Part shown: in pieces, positions 8,911 to 18,245 of the stretch | How the letters are laid out: every line of letters starts with the position of its first letter | Position numbering within the stretch: the first letter of the stretch is position 1 | Source: JANXUC01 sp043749225 | GTDB taxonomy: Bacteria; Acidobacteriota; Terriglobia; Terriglobales; Acidobacteriaceae | Direction: 5' to 3' | Length of the DNA: 64,000 nucleotides | Assembly (NCBI GenBank): GCA_043749225.1 | Contig: JAYVEP010000211.1 | Location: 3,313 to 67,312, forward strand | The notes under the pieces: generated by a model | What the model saw: only the letters and a program-made list of their open reading frames with translations | Told to the model about the DNA's origin: nothing | Databases searched by the model: none | Program-made: the position numbers and the translations under genes

Positions 8911-9804
8911 ATGGGACAGACCGCCGCATTTCCGCTAGCAAACCCTAATAGACCCCTGACCGAGCTATCGCCCGCACCGTCGCCGGAGCGCCTGAAGGCA
9001 TTGGTCGTTCCACGCGAACACGGAGCGTGGGGCATCTTGGTGGTGCCGCTACTCGTCGGTGGCGCGGTGGGGATGCGTTTCCAGGGCAAGATTGAGCCAG
9101 TCATTTTGCTGCTAGGCGCGGCCTTGTCGCTGTTCTGGCTGCGCGCACCGGTGGAAAGCCTCCTTGGCACGGGTGTTATGCGGGCTCAGCCCGGCCAGGA
9201 GCGGCGTCATGTGATCAGTGCGATTGCGTTGGCAGCGGCGCTATCTTTCTTCTTCCTTGCGGTGTTGTTGCCAGAATGGAATAACTTGCCCCTCCTGCCG
9301 CTTGCCGGCGCGGTTACCCTCGCATTCGCTGGGCAGGCCGTTTTGAAAAAAATGGGCCGTTCCACACGGATGGCTTCGCAGATTGTTGGAGCCATCGGGC
9401 TTACGGTCACCGCGCCCGCAGCCTATTGCGTCGCCACTGGACGGCTGGATACGCTGGCTCTTGGCCTGTGGCTGGCGACCTTCTTGTTCTCGGCCAGTCA
9501 GATTTACTTCGTGCAGTTGCGAATTCGCGGGTCGAAGCTCGCTGCGTTTAAGGACAGAGTCAGGCAGGGAGCGGGATTCCTGGCGGCGGAAGCCCTTATC
9601 TTCGCGGCGCTGTTACTGGCAGTGCGCAGCGGATGGCTGGCCGCTGTGAGTTGTGTTGCCTTCGCGCCGTCGATTCTCCGTGGAACCGCATGGTACCTGC
9701 GAAAACCCCAGTCGTTGAATGTGCGCAAGCTGGGATGGAGTGAAATGCGGCAGTCTCTCCTCTTCGGCGTACTGCTGGTATTCAGTGTGTATTGGTCCCG
9801 CTGA
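8911..9804 (+). CDS. YwiC-like membrane protein
   Basis: The motif PREHGAWGILVVPLLVGG near residue 32 is the hallmark of the YwiC-like family, and eight or so transmembrane segments follow. ATG 8911 is chosen because GGAG (8898-8901) precedes it; ATG 8896 has no such site. The protein is 297 residues long, a little longer than the usual 240-260. In Bacillus the family member lies next to nitrate respiration and Fnr genes; here it follows a heme-type radical SAM gene under a CRP/FNR-type site, so a role in low-oxygen metabolism is a reasonable guess. The molecular function is unknown. Confidence 0.75.
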   Translation: MGQTAAFPLANPNRPLTELSPAPSPERLKALVVPREHGAWGILVVPLLVGGAVGMRFQGKIEPVILLLGAALSLFWLRAPVESLLGTGVMRAQPGQERRHVISAIALAAALSFFFLAVLLPEWNNLPLLPLAGAVTLAFAGQAVLKKMGRSTRMASQIVGAIGLTVTAPAAYCVATGRLDTLALGLWLATFLFSASQIYFVQLRIRGSKLAAFKDRVRQGAGFLAAEALIFAALLLAVRSGWLAAVSCVAFAPSILRGTAWYLRKPQSLNVRKLGWSEMRQSLLFGVLLVFSVYWSR

Positions 9805-9878
9805 GAGAATTTGCAGGAGTCTAGAGCGGGCACCGCTACTGTTTTGAAACGACGCTTTATTGTGTTCTCGTCTTGAGA

Positions 9879-9884
9879 TACACT
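9879..9884 (+). promoter_or_regulatory. Candidate -10 element for a leaderless start
   Basis: TACACT lies seven bases before ATG 9892, and no Shine-Dalgarno sequence is present. The spacing would put the first transcribed base at or next to the start codon. Confidence 0.35.
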
Positions 9885-9891
9885 CCGGGCC

Positions 9892-11713
9892 ATGCCGGAG
9901 AATCGTTACGCCGCAGCTTCCAAGAAATGTGACATTGTCATGAAGGGTGGTATCACTTCTGGCATTGTCTATCCCCGCGCCGTGACTCGCCTGGCGCAGG
10001 AATACCGTTTCCAGTCCATTGGAGGGACGTCCGCAGGCGCCATCGCTGCTGCGATAACAGCGGCGGCAGAGTACCGACGGAGCAACGGCGAGATTGTCTG
10101 GGAGGAAATAAACGAGATTCCCGTGGCTGGGGGCAAAGTCGACCGCTGGATCCGGATCGAATCTTTTTGAACTGTTTCAGCCCCAGAAGAGCATGACGAG
10201 GATCTTTCGGGTCGCCTCAGCTTTCCTCGCGTATTCAGGATGGCGACGCTGGTGGACTTTGGGCACGGCACTCTGGCTGGATTTGCTGCTGGGCGCCGCG
10301 CCAGGCTTGGCGGTTGTTTTTCTTTCGTGGGCAGCGCACCCGGTCGCCGGAGGCATTTTGGGCGCGCTCATTGCATTGGCGGGTGCCCCACTAGCAGCGA
10401 TTGCTGTCGTTGCGCTGCGAGCATTGCGCTTACCGAAGAATCACTTTGGCCTCTGCACGGGTTATGCAGAGCCACAACCCGGCCAGCCCGTTACCCTGGT
10501 CGAGTGGCTAAACAACAAGATTAATTCGTTGGCGGGGCACTCTTCGGAGAAGCCGCTAACTTTCGGAGACTTGCGCCGAGCCGGTGTCACGCTCAAGATG
10601 ATGAGCACAAATCTTACGTTGGGGCATCCTCACACGCTGCCATTCGACAGCAACGAGTTCTATTTTTCCCCGGACGAGATGCGCGGGTACTTTCCAAAAC
10701 AGGTCGTTGACTGGATGGTAAAGCACCCAGCGAAGGTTTCTGAACATGGAGAGAAAGTGGAGAGTGGTGGTTTTGCTCCTTTGCCAGCAGCGGATGACTT
10801 GCCCGTGATTGTAGGGACTCGGATGACTTTAAGTTTTCCGTTTCTGTTCTGCGCCGTTCCTCTCTACGCCGTGGATTGGACGCGTCGCCGGCGAACTGCG
10901 GATGAGGCACCTGCTAAAAAGCGTGTGGCGGGCGATGCCCTCAGTCCCGACGAATCCCGACGTCCGGAGGTTGTTTGGTTCTCCGACGGCGGCATTTGTA
11001 GTAATTTCCCTTTGCATTTGTTCGATTCGCCGCTTCCGCGTTGGCCTACGTTTGGGTTGGATCTTCGCGAAGAGCGCGAAGACCACCCGAATAGCCACCT
11101 CTGGATGCCGACGAATAACCAGGGCGGGATCGCGCAAGAGTGGAAGCGTTGGTCGAGTACTGGAATGGCGGCACTCAGCTTTGCGGGTTCCATTGTCGAT
11201 GCAGCCCGCAATTGGACTGACAATCTGCAAACGATGGTTCCGGGTTACCGCGACCGCATCGCGCACATTTACTTGACCAAAAAAGAAGGCGGACTCAACC
11301 TGAATATGCCAACCGAGGTTGTGCGGGGAATCGCGGAGTATGGTGAGCAGGCGGGCGAAAAGCTCGCAGATCACTTTCTGCGCGGAGTCGACAACGGCAA
11401 ATCCACCCCCATGACCTGGGATAACCACCGTTGGATTCGCTATCGATCGACAATGGAAGTGCTGGCCGACTTTTTATCGCGATTTGCGAATTCATTGGAA
11501 CATCCCGAACCCGGCGACCGTACTTATTCAGAGCTGATCAAGCGGGAAGCAGGAGATCCTCCTGACAGCTACCGCCTCACCGAGGAGCAGCGTGAGTTTG
11601 CTCGCGATGCTACTCGGCAGGTTGCCGATCTGGGCCAGGAGATGGGAGACTACGATTTGTCCGAAGGCGCGCCGCGCCCCAAGCCCGGTTTGCGCGTGCG
11701 GCCGCAGTTCTAG
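9892..11713 (+). pseudogene. Patatin-like phospholipase with a one-base frameshift
   Basis: Serine lipid acyl hydrolase of the patatin family. The oxyanion motif (MKGGITSGIVYP), the nucleophile elbow GGTSAG and, in the second frame, the catalytic Asp motif SDGGICSNFP are all present. The first frame ends at 10170 and the second would begin at 10193. Removing one C from CCC at 10120-10122 joins them into EINEIPWLGAK and then NLFELFQPQKS, as expected for the family. After the junction come two hydrophobic segments (about residues 115-170), so the enzyme is probably membrane-anchored between the two halves of the active site. The C-terminus is long and charged (ending KPGLRVRPQF). The catalytic residues are intact, so the gene is either freshly broken or affected by a sequence error. 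The role (membrane lipid turnover or effector) is unknown. Confidence 0.8.
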
Positions 11714-11797
11714 AGAAGGGCGAATCACCTCAAAGAATGATACCCCAGCTTCGATTTGAGGCGGTATGCTCTTGAGTTCAACATTTTCGGAGGAATC

Positions 11798-13834
11798 GTG
11801 AGATCTTTCCGCGTTTCGATGGCTAGCGCTGTCGCCGCCGTGGCTGTGTTGGTCGCAGTTCCATTGGTTCCGCTGCATCCTGCCGTTGCTGCGGTCCCCG
11901 CGAAAGCCGTCGCTTCCGCGCCCGCGATCCCAGGTTCAAGTGGGATCCCAAATACCACGTCCGCTATTAACTCGCCCCAGCCGCTCTCGCAGCGCGTCGT
12001 TCACTACGAGATTGATGCCAAGTTGGATGCCAAGAAGAAGAGTGTGGAGGCGACGGAAGTCCTCACTTACCGCAATCTGACTGGGCGGCCCCAAGATACA
12101 TTTCCCTTCCATCTTTACCTAAATGCGTTTCAGCCGAAATCCACATTCGTAACCGAAACGCACAATGGGGAGGGATTTCGCGGCGATTTCAATTGGGACG
12201 AAAAAGAAGAGGCTTCCGAAGAAGTAGAGTCCCTGGAAGTGGAAGGAATGGGCGACCTTACTAGGGAAATTCAATTCATTTCTCCGGATGACGGCAATCC
12301 GAATGACCACACTGTTTTCCAGGTTAAGCTACCGCGTGCAGTAGCTCCGGGCGAGGAAGTAAAGTTCCGCATATCGTTTCACGACCAATTTGGAGAAGTT
12401 GTCGCCCGCACCGGCTACAAACGCGACTTCCTTTTAGCGGGACAGTGGTTCCCAAAGATTGGCGTCTGGTGGAAGGATGCTTGGAACTGCCATCAATTCC
12501 ACCAGACGACCGAGTTCTTCGCGGACTTCGGAGTCTTCGACGTGAAGCTGACGGTTCCCCAAAATGAAGTCGTAGGCGCGAGTGGTATTGAGGTGGCCAG
12601 TACTAATCATTCTGACGGAACAAAGACGGTCGAGTTTCACGGAGAAGACATCCACGATTTTGCCTGGACCGTGCAGCCCGATTATCGAGTCTTTACCGAT
12701 ACCTTCCAAAGCAGCCTGGGACCAGTGAGCATGCGACTTCTGATGCAGCCCGGGCATGCCGATCAGGCGGCTCGCCACATGAAGGTTTTGCGTCAGAGCA
12801 TGCAGCGCTTCAACGATTGGTATGGGCCGTATCCCTATAAGCAAATCACAGTGGTCGATCCGGCTCACGGTGCGACTCAAGCGGGCGGCATGGAATATCC
12901 CACATTCATCACCGGTGACACGTCGTGGTGGATGCCGGATGGCTTGCACCTGGTCGAAGTAGTGGTCGAACACGAATTTGGGCACCAGTACTGGTACGGC
13001 ATGGTCGCGACGAACGAGTTCGAAGAAGCCTGGATGGATGAAGGCATCAATCAATACACAGAAGCGAAAGTGCTAGATGACGTCTTCGGCCAGGGCAGCT
13101 CCATGGTTGATATGTGGGGCGTGACTGCGGGTGAGTTGGGATTGGATCGTGTGCAGTACGTGGCAGCCGCGGACCGAGATCCCATGGAGCGTTTTGCTTA
13201 CAAGTACATGAGCTTTGGCAGCTACGGACGCATTACCTATGCCAAGACGGCGACGGTATTGCACACACTGGAAAAGGTTATTGGCGAAGACACGATGCGT
13301 CGTGCGCTACATGTTTATTTTATGAAATACCGCTTCACTCATCCCACAGCGGAGGATTTCCTGAAAACCGTCGAAGAGGTTTCAGGGCAGAACCTGCGCT
13401 TGTATTTCGATCAAGCCGTCTACGGTACGCAAGTGATGGACTACGAGATTCTGAAAGCAGAATCCCAGCGGACCGACTGGTTCGGCAGGAAGCTTCCCGA
13501 TGAAAAGAAGGGTGTTACGGTGTATCACACGGAAGTGACGGTACATCGCAAGGGTGATTTCATATTTCCTGAGGATGTGCAGATTCGCTTCGAGAACGGC
13601 GAAACCGTGCATGAACGCTGGGATGGGCGCGATCGTTGGATTCGATATTCCTACGACAAGAAGGCGAAGCTGCTTTCGGCGGAGATCGATCACGACAATG
13701 CGATTGGCTTAGACAAAGACGAGTTCAATAACAGTTTTGTCAGCCAAGGCGACGAGGCGGGGCGACACAAGTTGGTCCATTACTGGATCGCGCTGCAGCA
13801 GTTTGCCGGGCAGTTGTTGGCGTGGTTTGCGTAA
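11798..13834 (+). CDS. Exported M1-family zinc metallopeptidase
   Basis: Gluzincin of the M1 aminopeptidase family. The zinc site HEFGH starts at about residue 392 and the third ligand E follows 18 residues after the second His (in AWMDEGINQ), exactly as in M1 enzymes. A GGMEYP motif upstream corresponds to the substrate-binding GxMEN loop. The start GTG 11798 has GGAGGA directly upstream and opens a signal peptide (AAVAVLVAVPLV and following residues), so the enzyme works outside the cytoplasm. About 678 residues. A downstream membrane protein follows 42 bases later and may be cotranscribed. Specificity cannot be read from the sequence. Confidence 0.85.
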   Translation: MRSFRVSMASAVAAVAVLVAVPLVPLHPAVAAVPAKAVASAPAIPGSSGIPNTTSAINSPQPLSQRVVHYEIDAKLDAKKKSVEATEVLTYRNLTGRPQDTFPFHLYLNAFQPKSTFVTETHNGEGFRGDFNWDEKEEASEEVESLEVEGMGDLTREIQFISPDDGNPNDHTVFQVKLPRAVAPGEEVKFRISFHDQFGEVVARTGYKRDFLLAGQWFPKIGVWWKDAWNCHQFHQTTEFFADFGVFDVKLTVPQNEVVGASGIEVASTNHSDGTKTVEFHGEDIHDFAWTVQPDYRVFTDTFQSSLGPVSMRLLMQPGHADQAARHMKVLRQSMQRFNDWYGPYPYKQITVVDPAHGATQAGGMEYPTFITGDTSWWMPDGLHLVEVVVEHEFGHQYWYGMVATNEFEEAWMDEGINQYTEAKVLDDVFGQGSSMVDMWGVTAGELGLDRVQYVAAADRDPMERFAYKYMSFGSYGRITYAKTATVLHTLEKVIGEDTMRRALHVYFMKYRFTHPTAEDFLKTVEEVSGQNLRLYFDQAVYGTQVMDYEILKAESQRTDWFGRKLPDEKKGVTVYHTEVTVHRKGDFIFPEDVQIRFENGETVHERWDGRDRWIRYSYDKKAKLLSAEIDHDNAIGLDKDEFNNSFVSQGDEAGRHKLVHYWIALQQFAGQLLAWFA

Positions 13835-13876
13835 TCGTCGCGCTACGAAACATAGAGATATTTGAGAGGACTCAAG

Positions 13877-14884
13877 GTGAATAGACGAAGTTTGGTGACT
13901 GAAGGCCGGCGGTTGCTATGGCGCAACCAGCGAGCACTGTGGTGGCTTTTCGCCGCGAATCTACTGTTGGCGTTTTTTGGGGCGGAGTCGTTTGCTTTTA
14001 GGCTGGCCGAAATCATGGACCACAGCCTCGCATCCCGCCGGCTCGATCAAGGCTTTGACGTTGCTACCTTAGCGGAGTTGCTGAGCCATCCAGGTTTCGG
14101 GTTGGGGAAGCATGCCCTGAATTCACTCTTTTACAATGCCATTTTTTTTGTTTTCACCCTTTTTGTTACAGGCGGCATCCTGGAAGGTTTTCGGTCGTCC
14201 CGAAAACTGACCACAGCGCAATTCTTCGAAGCCAGCGGGCACTACTTCTGGCGCTGGGTCCGGCAAACGCTCCTATTCATGCTGGTGATGGCGCCGGTGC
14301 TTGGTTTGGGTAGCGCGATTAATTCCTGGTCCGATACTCTCTCCTCCGATGCGGTGCCGGAGAAATTAGGTTTCTGGGTGATGTTGAGCGGTATTCTGCT
14401 CACTTTGCTGCTGGCGATGATCCTCCGGCTTTGGTTTGACATGGCGCAAATTCGCACTGTTGCGACCGGTGAACGCTCGGTCGTGCGTTCTGTAGGCTGG
14501 GCTTTCAAGCTGACGGTCTCTAATTTCAGAACGCTGTTTTTCATTTACTTGCGCATCAGCTTAGTGGGATGGATAGCACTGGTATTCGGCCTGTGGTTCT
14601 GGATACGATTCGTTCCCGCATCGCGTTCTGGGTTTTCGTTTCTTGTTTTGGAGCTAACCTTGCTGGTTTGGCTGGCCACGCGATTGTGGCAGCGGGCTAG
14701 CGAATCGGCTTGGTACCAGCGATATGACGCCGCGAATCTGCCTGTTGCACCTGTGATGATGGATTCGCCGTTAGTCTATCCGTTGTCGGTTCCGGAATCG
14801 GCTGGAATTGTGTTGGCGTCAGCGCACACTGGACCGGAATCGCCTCTGCCGTCGGTGGCTGATCCGCACTGCCCTAGCGGTTAG
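13877..14884 (+). CDS. Polytopic membrane protein of unknown function
   Basis: The start GTG 13877 has GAGAGGA six bases before it. The protein is about 335 residues long with at least five hydrophobic segments (e.g. LWWLFAANLLLAFFG near the start, YNAIFFVFTLFVTGGI, and IALVFGLWFWI). The C-terminus is a soluble Pro/Ser-rich tail. It resembles the many uncharacterised Acidobacteria proteins with a DUF975/glycerophosphoryl-diesterase-membrane-like fold, but no motif decides this. It follows the M1 peptidase gene closely. Its stop overlaps the convergent phosphatase stop by four bases. Confidence 0.65.
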   Translation: MNRRSLVTEGRRLLWRNQRALWWLFAANLLLAFFGAESFAFRLAEIMDHSLASRRLDQGFDVATLAELLSHPGFGLGKHALNSLFYNAIFFVFTLFVTGGILEGFRSSRKLTTAQFFEASGHYFWRWVRQTLLFMLVMAPVLGLGSAINSWSDTLSSDAVPEKLGFWVMLSGILLTLLLAMILRLWFDMAQIRTVATGERSVVRSVGWAFKLTVSNFRTLFFIYLRISLVGWIALVFGLWFWIRFVPASRSGFSFLVLELTLLVWLATRLWQRASESAWYQRYDAANLPVAPVMMDSPLVYPLSVPESAGIVLASAHTGPESPLPSVADPHCPSG

Positions 14885-17064
14885 CGCGCTCTTGCCAGCA
14901 CGAGTGTGACGTCGTCGGGCTGCTCGTTGGCCCCGATCCATTCGTAGACTGCATTTGTGACCAACTTACTAATACGGTCGAGCGGAAGGTGGCGGTTTGC
15001 GCGGACTAAATCAATCAGACGTTCTTCGCCAAATTCGCCGTAGTCATTTTCCGGTTCTGTAACGCCATCGCTGTAGGCGAGGAATATCTCTCCCGCATTC
15101 AAAATTACTGTACCTTCCTCATATCTCATGTCGTCGAACAGCCCGACCACGGTGCCACCGGTTTCAAGGCGGCGGACGCTGCCATCCTCTCCCAGCAGCA
15201 TCGGCGGTAAATGCCCGGCATTGGTGTAGGTGAGGCGGCGAGCCAAGCCATCATAGACTCCAAGAAAGAGCGTCGCGTATTTCTCCATTGGGGTCGTACT
15301 GAAAAGCTGGCGATTTAGCATGTACATGAGTGCCGCGGGAGAAATCTCGGAGCCATGAAAGTGGCCATTGCCGCCGCCCGCGCTCACCAGCGCAGGGGTA
15401 TTCGGGGACGGCACGCCTTCCAGCATATAGGCGCGCACAGCGGAATGGATGGTTGCCATCAGCAGTGCGGCAGAAATTCCTTTTCCGGAAATATCTCCCA
15501 CTGCCAATCCCAGCTTGCTGGATGTGATGGGGAGGAAGTCATAGTAATCCCCGCTCACGGTGCGCGCTGGCTTGCAGAAGCCATGCACTTCCAGCGATTC
15601 CAGCTGCGAAGCCTGGCGAGGGAAGAGCTGCGCCTGAACTTCCTGCGCGATGGTGATTTCGTTTTCCAGTCTTTGCTTCTCGCGTTGTTCCACTAGCAGC
15701 TTCTGGAGCGACTCCGCCATAGAGTTGAACGATGTCTGCAATGTGGCAAGCTGGTCGCTCTCTCGGACTTCGATCCGATAGCTCAAATCTCCACGGTTCA
15801 TGTGTTGCGTGGCGGTGTACAGGTTGGCGACCGAGCGAGTCATCGTCCGCGTCAGTCGCGAACCGATGAACAAAGCGAGCAGCACAATGATGGCAAACAG
15901 AATAGCGGTGGCCAGCAGGATGAATTCCGCGAGGGAAGCGACATCTCCGAGTGCGGCGAAAAGTCGGCCATAGAGCAATGAGGGCCGGGTATGGATTCGG
16001 AGGACGGCCAGATACTCGCGCTGTCCAGTATCCACATTAAGAACAGTAAGCGGGGATGGGAACCCGAGTTCTCGATCAAACTGGTTGACTGCTTCGGGCA
16101 GCGCACCCGCAGTTATTAGCGGCGCGAGCCTGCCTTCCCAGACGGTGCCATTTCTGGAGTCCGTGAAGACAATGTCAGGCTTGTTTGCCGCGCCGATGGA
16201 TACAGTCGATTTTCCTGGTCCGTCGAGAGTTACTATCGGAGAGTTGTCGGAAGCGTTGGCGGGGTGCGTACTTCCGTTCAGAGAGTAAAGAGTGATCTGT
16301 CCCAGTCCGCCGGAAACTCTATCCAGCAAGGTTTGATCAAGGGGCAAGGTAGCCACTACGCGCAGCTTCCCGCCTGCCATATCCAAGGTAGTCCCGGTGC
16401 GCAAGTGCAGTGCGCCGTGGTCAAGCACGACTTCACGAAACTGAGGCGGAAGGGATCCTGGCAGGGTCATGGAACAGTTGGCAGATGCGCTGTCGGAGAC
16501 GAGCAACGGCTTGTCCGCCAACCACGCGCATACTTCTCGCGGAGCGAATGTTTGCTTGGACGCGCGCAAATCGTCCAGCAACGTGAACGTGCTCGTTTCC
16601 TTCCGGCGCAAGCGGTTGGCCAAGCTGTGCGCGACCGTTATGTTGGTGGCTTCGAGATCCTGAAGCTCGTGGTTGATCTCCGCGGTCACAACGAAATTGG
16701 CGAACTGGCCCGCAAAAAGATAAAAAGCGAGGAATGCCATCGCCACCAGCAGCAATGCAGGAATCACGCCAATAAATACGTAGGTCACGATTAGCCGGTT
16801 GCGCAGACGCCAAAGGAGCTTCTGTCGAACCCATCCCAATCCAGCAAAGAATAGGAACAAAACGCTGATCACCGCAAAGGCGATGACGCAAAAACGAAAC
16901 GTTCCACTTCCCGGCAGATGGAGGAGTTGGGTCAACAGCTGTAGTACGAGCAGAGCAAGTGCCGCCGCGATCAAATAGAGCCCGCGCAGCACAAGCCGGT
17001 TTTGCGGAGGCCATCCCCAGCGCATCAGCCGGTAGCGCCAACGGGTTGGGAGCACGAATGCCAT
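14881..17064 (-). CDS. Membrane-bound HAMP/SpoIIE-type (PP2C) serine phosphatase
   Basis: Sensor phosphatase of the RsbU/SpoIIE class, 727 residues. Two or three transmembrane segments in the first 130 residues and another near 370 enclose an extracytoplasmic sensing region of about 240 residues. A HAMP segment follows (YTATQHMNRGDLSYRIEV), then a coiled linker (EKQRLENEITIAQEVQAQLFP) and the phosphatase domain with the metal-binding motifs SGDYYDF (about residue 503), GDISGKG and FLAYSDGVTE. The final VTLVLARAR is the usual end of the family. The likely target is an anti-sigma-factor antagonist, but no such gene is nearby. The small gene at 17102 lies 37 bases upstream on the same strand and may share a transcript. 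Confidence 0.88.
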   Translation of the reverse strand: MAFVLPTRWRYRLMRWGWPPQNRLVLRGLYLIAAALALLVLQLLTQLLHLPGSGTFRFCVIAFAVISVLFLFFAGLGWVRQKLLWRLRNRLIVTYVFIGVIPALLLVAMAFLAFYLFAGQFANFVVTAEINHELQDLEATNITVAHSLANRLRRKETSTFTLLDDLRASKQTFAPREVCAWLADKPLLVSDSASANCSMTLPGSLPPQFREVVLDHGALHLRTGTTLDMAGGKLRVVATLPLDQTLLDRVSGGLGQITLYSLNGSTHPANASDNSPIVTLDGPGKSTVSIGAANKPDIVFTDSRNGTVWEGRLAPLITAGALPEAVNQFDRELGFPSPLTVLNVDTGQREYLAVLRIHTRPSLLYGRLFAALGDVASLAEFILLATAILFAIIVLLALFIGSRLTRTMTRSVANLYTATQHMNRGDLSYRIEVRESDQLATLQTSFNSMAESLQKLLVEQREKQRLENEITIAQEVQAQLFPRQASQLESLEVHGFCKPARTVSGDYYDFLPITSSKLGLAVGDISGKGISAALLMATIHSAVRAYMLEGVPSPNTPALVSAGGGNGHFHGSEISPAALMYMLNRQLFSTTPMEKYATLFLGVYDGLARRLTYTNAGHLPPMLLGEDGSVRRLETGGTVVGLFDDMRYEEGTVILNAGEIFLAYSDGVTEPENDYGEFGEERLIDLVRANRHLPLDRISKLVTNAVYEWIGANEQPDDVTLVLARAR

Positions 17065-17101
17065 GTTTGGTTTGGCGACAACCTACGCAATCAACGCTAG
17101 C

Positions 17102-17302
17102 TCAAATCTCCGGGTAGATGTCAAAAAACGATTCCACGCTAATCCGCAACTGTTTTTCGATCTCTTCCTTCGTGCCTTCGAGAACGTGCATCGTCACATG
17201 GGCCTCGCGGCCGTTCTTCAGTTGCAGAGTGGCCTCACCTACCTCGGCCACCTCGTCAGCGGGCAGTAAGCGCATTCCATATACAAGAGTCAGATTGGCC
17301 AT
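17102..17302 (-). CDS. Small conserved-looking protein (66 residues), unknown
   Basis: This short cytoplasmic protein begins MANLTLVYGMRLL and has an acidic/amphipathic middle (EEIEKQLRISVESFF). The core ADEVAEVGEATLQLKNG looks like a small beta-sheet domain. No family is recognised. Support for expression: TATAAT (17313-17308, minus strand) lies five bases before the ATG, as for a leaderless gene, and the phosphatase gene follows on the same strand. Confidence 0.6.
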   Translation of the reverse strand: MANLTLVYGMRLLPADEVAEVGEATLQLKNGREAHVTMHVLEGTKEEIEKQLRISVESFFDIYPEI

Positions 17303-17307
17303 GCGTC

Positions 17308-17313
17308 ATTATA
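17308..17313 (-). promoter_or_regulatory. -10 element (TATAAT) for a leaderless start
   Basis: On the minus strand TATAAT is followed by GACGC and then the ATG of the 66-residue gene. There is no Shine-Dalgarno sequence. No good -35 hexamer is visible. Confidence 0.5.
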
Positions 17314-17363
17314 GGATGCTGGTGGGAACCGTGATGTGTATTCCGCATGGTCGGGGCTTCCGG

Positions 17364-17369
17364 TAAAAT
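17364..17369 (+). promoter_or_regulatory. Candidate -10 element (TAAAAT) for a leaderless start
   Basis: TAAAAT is followed by six bases and then GTG 17376. The upstream 20 bases hold no Shine-Dalgarno match. The divergent -10 at 17308 lies only 50 bases away, so this is a compact divergent promoter region. Confidence 0.45.
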
Positions 17370-17375
17370 CCTCTC

Positions 17376-18137
17376 GTGATTAGACGAATCCTTTTGGCGT
17401 TGTGTGTGGGCGGAGTTTGCCTGGCGGTCTCGGCGCAGGAATCTGCAGCAGGAAAGGCAAAGCCCGGGCAGCCTCAGGTCAAAGTTAATATGCTGAACGT
17501 GTGTGCGCCGTCTGCAGAAGAGCAGAAGGAGATCGCTACCGCGCTGGCGCGCGTCCCCCGGCAGCCGCTGTTTACGGATGACTTTGAAGTGTCGCGCGGT
17601 CGCACCACGCTGACCGAGAAGCCGAGTTTCTTAGAGGCCGGTCAAAGCGCGCAGTTTTCCGGCGAGCCGGCAAGCGCGTTGTGGGTTCGCATGCGGCGAG
17701 AATTTTCCGTGCAGGCCCTGTTCTCGACCGTGCAGTACTCCTTCAGCGTGGATAAACAATTGATGGTCGAGACGCTGGTGCTGCGGGTGCGCGATCCAAA
17801 AGACTTGATGCAGATCGCGATTGAGGATAATGCTTCCTCCGTTACCAGTCCGGCTGCCATGCTAGGCGCGAATACTCCGCCGACCCGCATCAAGTTGGAA
17901 CGTTTTGGGAAGTCGTCGGTTGTGCTCGCACGCTGTTCTGGAAATCCGGAGTCTGGTGAACCTGCTCCGGATCAAAGCACCTACAATCCTTTGTTCCAAA
18001 GCGGGGCCGCACTCATGAGTGCCTATCGTGGCTTGTTGGGAGTGCATCATACCGTGCCCGACGAATTGGGAAGGATGGAGCGCTCGACTGCGAAGTCGGC
18101 AACACCACATTACCCAAAGAAGCCGTCTAAGGAATAG
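17376..18137 (+). CDS. Exported protein of unknown function
   Basis: The protein has 253 residues beginning with a signal peptide (VIRRILLALCVGGVCLAVSA, cleavage at AQE). The mature part has a conserved-looking stretch NVCAPSAEEQKEIATALARVP and then DDFEVSRGR, with a single Cys pair (NVCAPS and LARCSG). The tail is rich in Lys/Pro. I recognise no domain. The start codon GTG is supported by the -10 spacing noted at 17364. A TPR protein gene follows about 110 bases later with its own promoter. Confidence 0.65.
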   Translation: MIRRILLALCVGGVCLAVSAQESAAGKAKPGQPQVKVNMLNVCAPSAEEQKEIATALARVPRQPLFTDDFEVSRGRTTLTEKPSFLEAGQSAQFSGEPASALWVRMRREFSVQALFSTVQYSFSVDKQLMVETLVLRVRDPKDLMQIAIEDNASSVTSPAAMLGANTPPTRIKLERFGKSSVVLARCSGNPESGEPAPDQSTYNPLFQSGAALMSAYRGLLGVHHTVPDELGRMERSTAKSATPHYPKKPSKE

Positions 18138-18159
18138 CGCGGGTTCATCGCAGGTTTCA

Positions 18160-18201
18160 GGCTTCGCCCGATGCCGCAGGCGATGGGCCTGGGCCTACAT
18201 G
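18160..18201 (-). repeat. Diverged inverted copy of repeat family B
   Basis: Read on the minus strand, ATGTAGGCCCAGGCCCATCG followed by CCTGCGGCATCGGGCGAAGC resembles ACGTAGGCCCAGGCGCCTCG at 48737. The match is partial. Confidence 0.4.
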
Positions 18202-18210
18202 ATTCCGGGA

Positions 18211-18216
18211 TATAAT
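18211..18216 (+). promoter_or_regulatory. -10 element (TATAAT)
   Basis: An exact TATAAT lies 35 bases before GTG 18246, leaving a short leader that contains TCGGAGA as ribosome-binding site. No clear -35 is seen at 16-18 bases upstream. Confidence 0.45.
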
Positions 18217-18245
18217 CCGCTTGCAGTTTTCTTTCGGAGAATCAT

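Noticed and set aside
9892..10170. Treating the 92-residue frame as a separate small gene
   Set aside because: It holds the first half of the patatin active site, and the second half follows in another frame; a single C deletion joins them.
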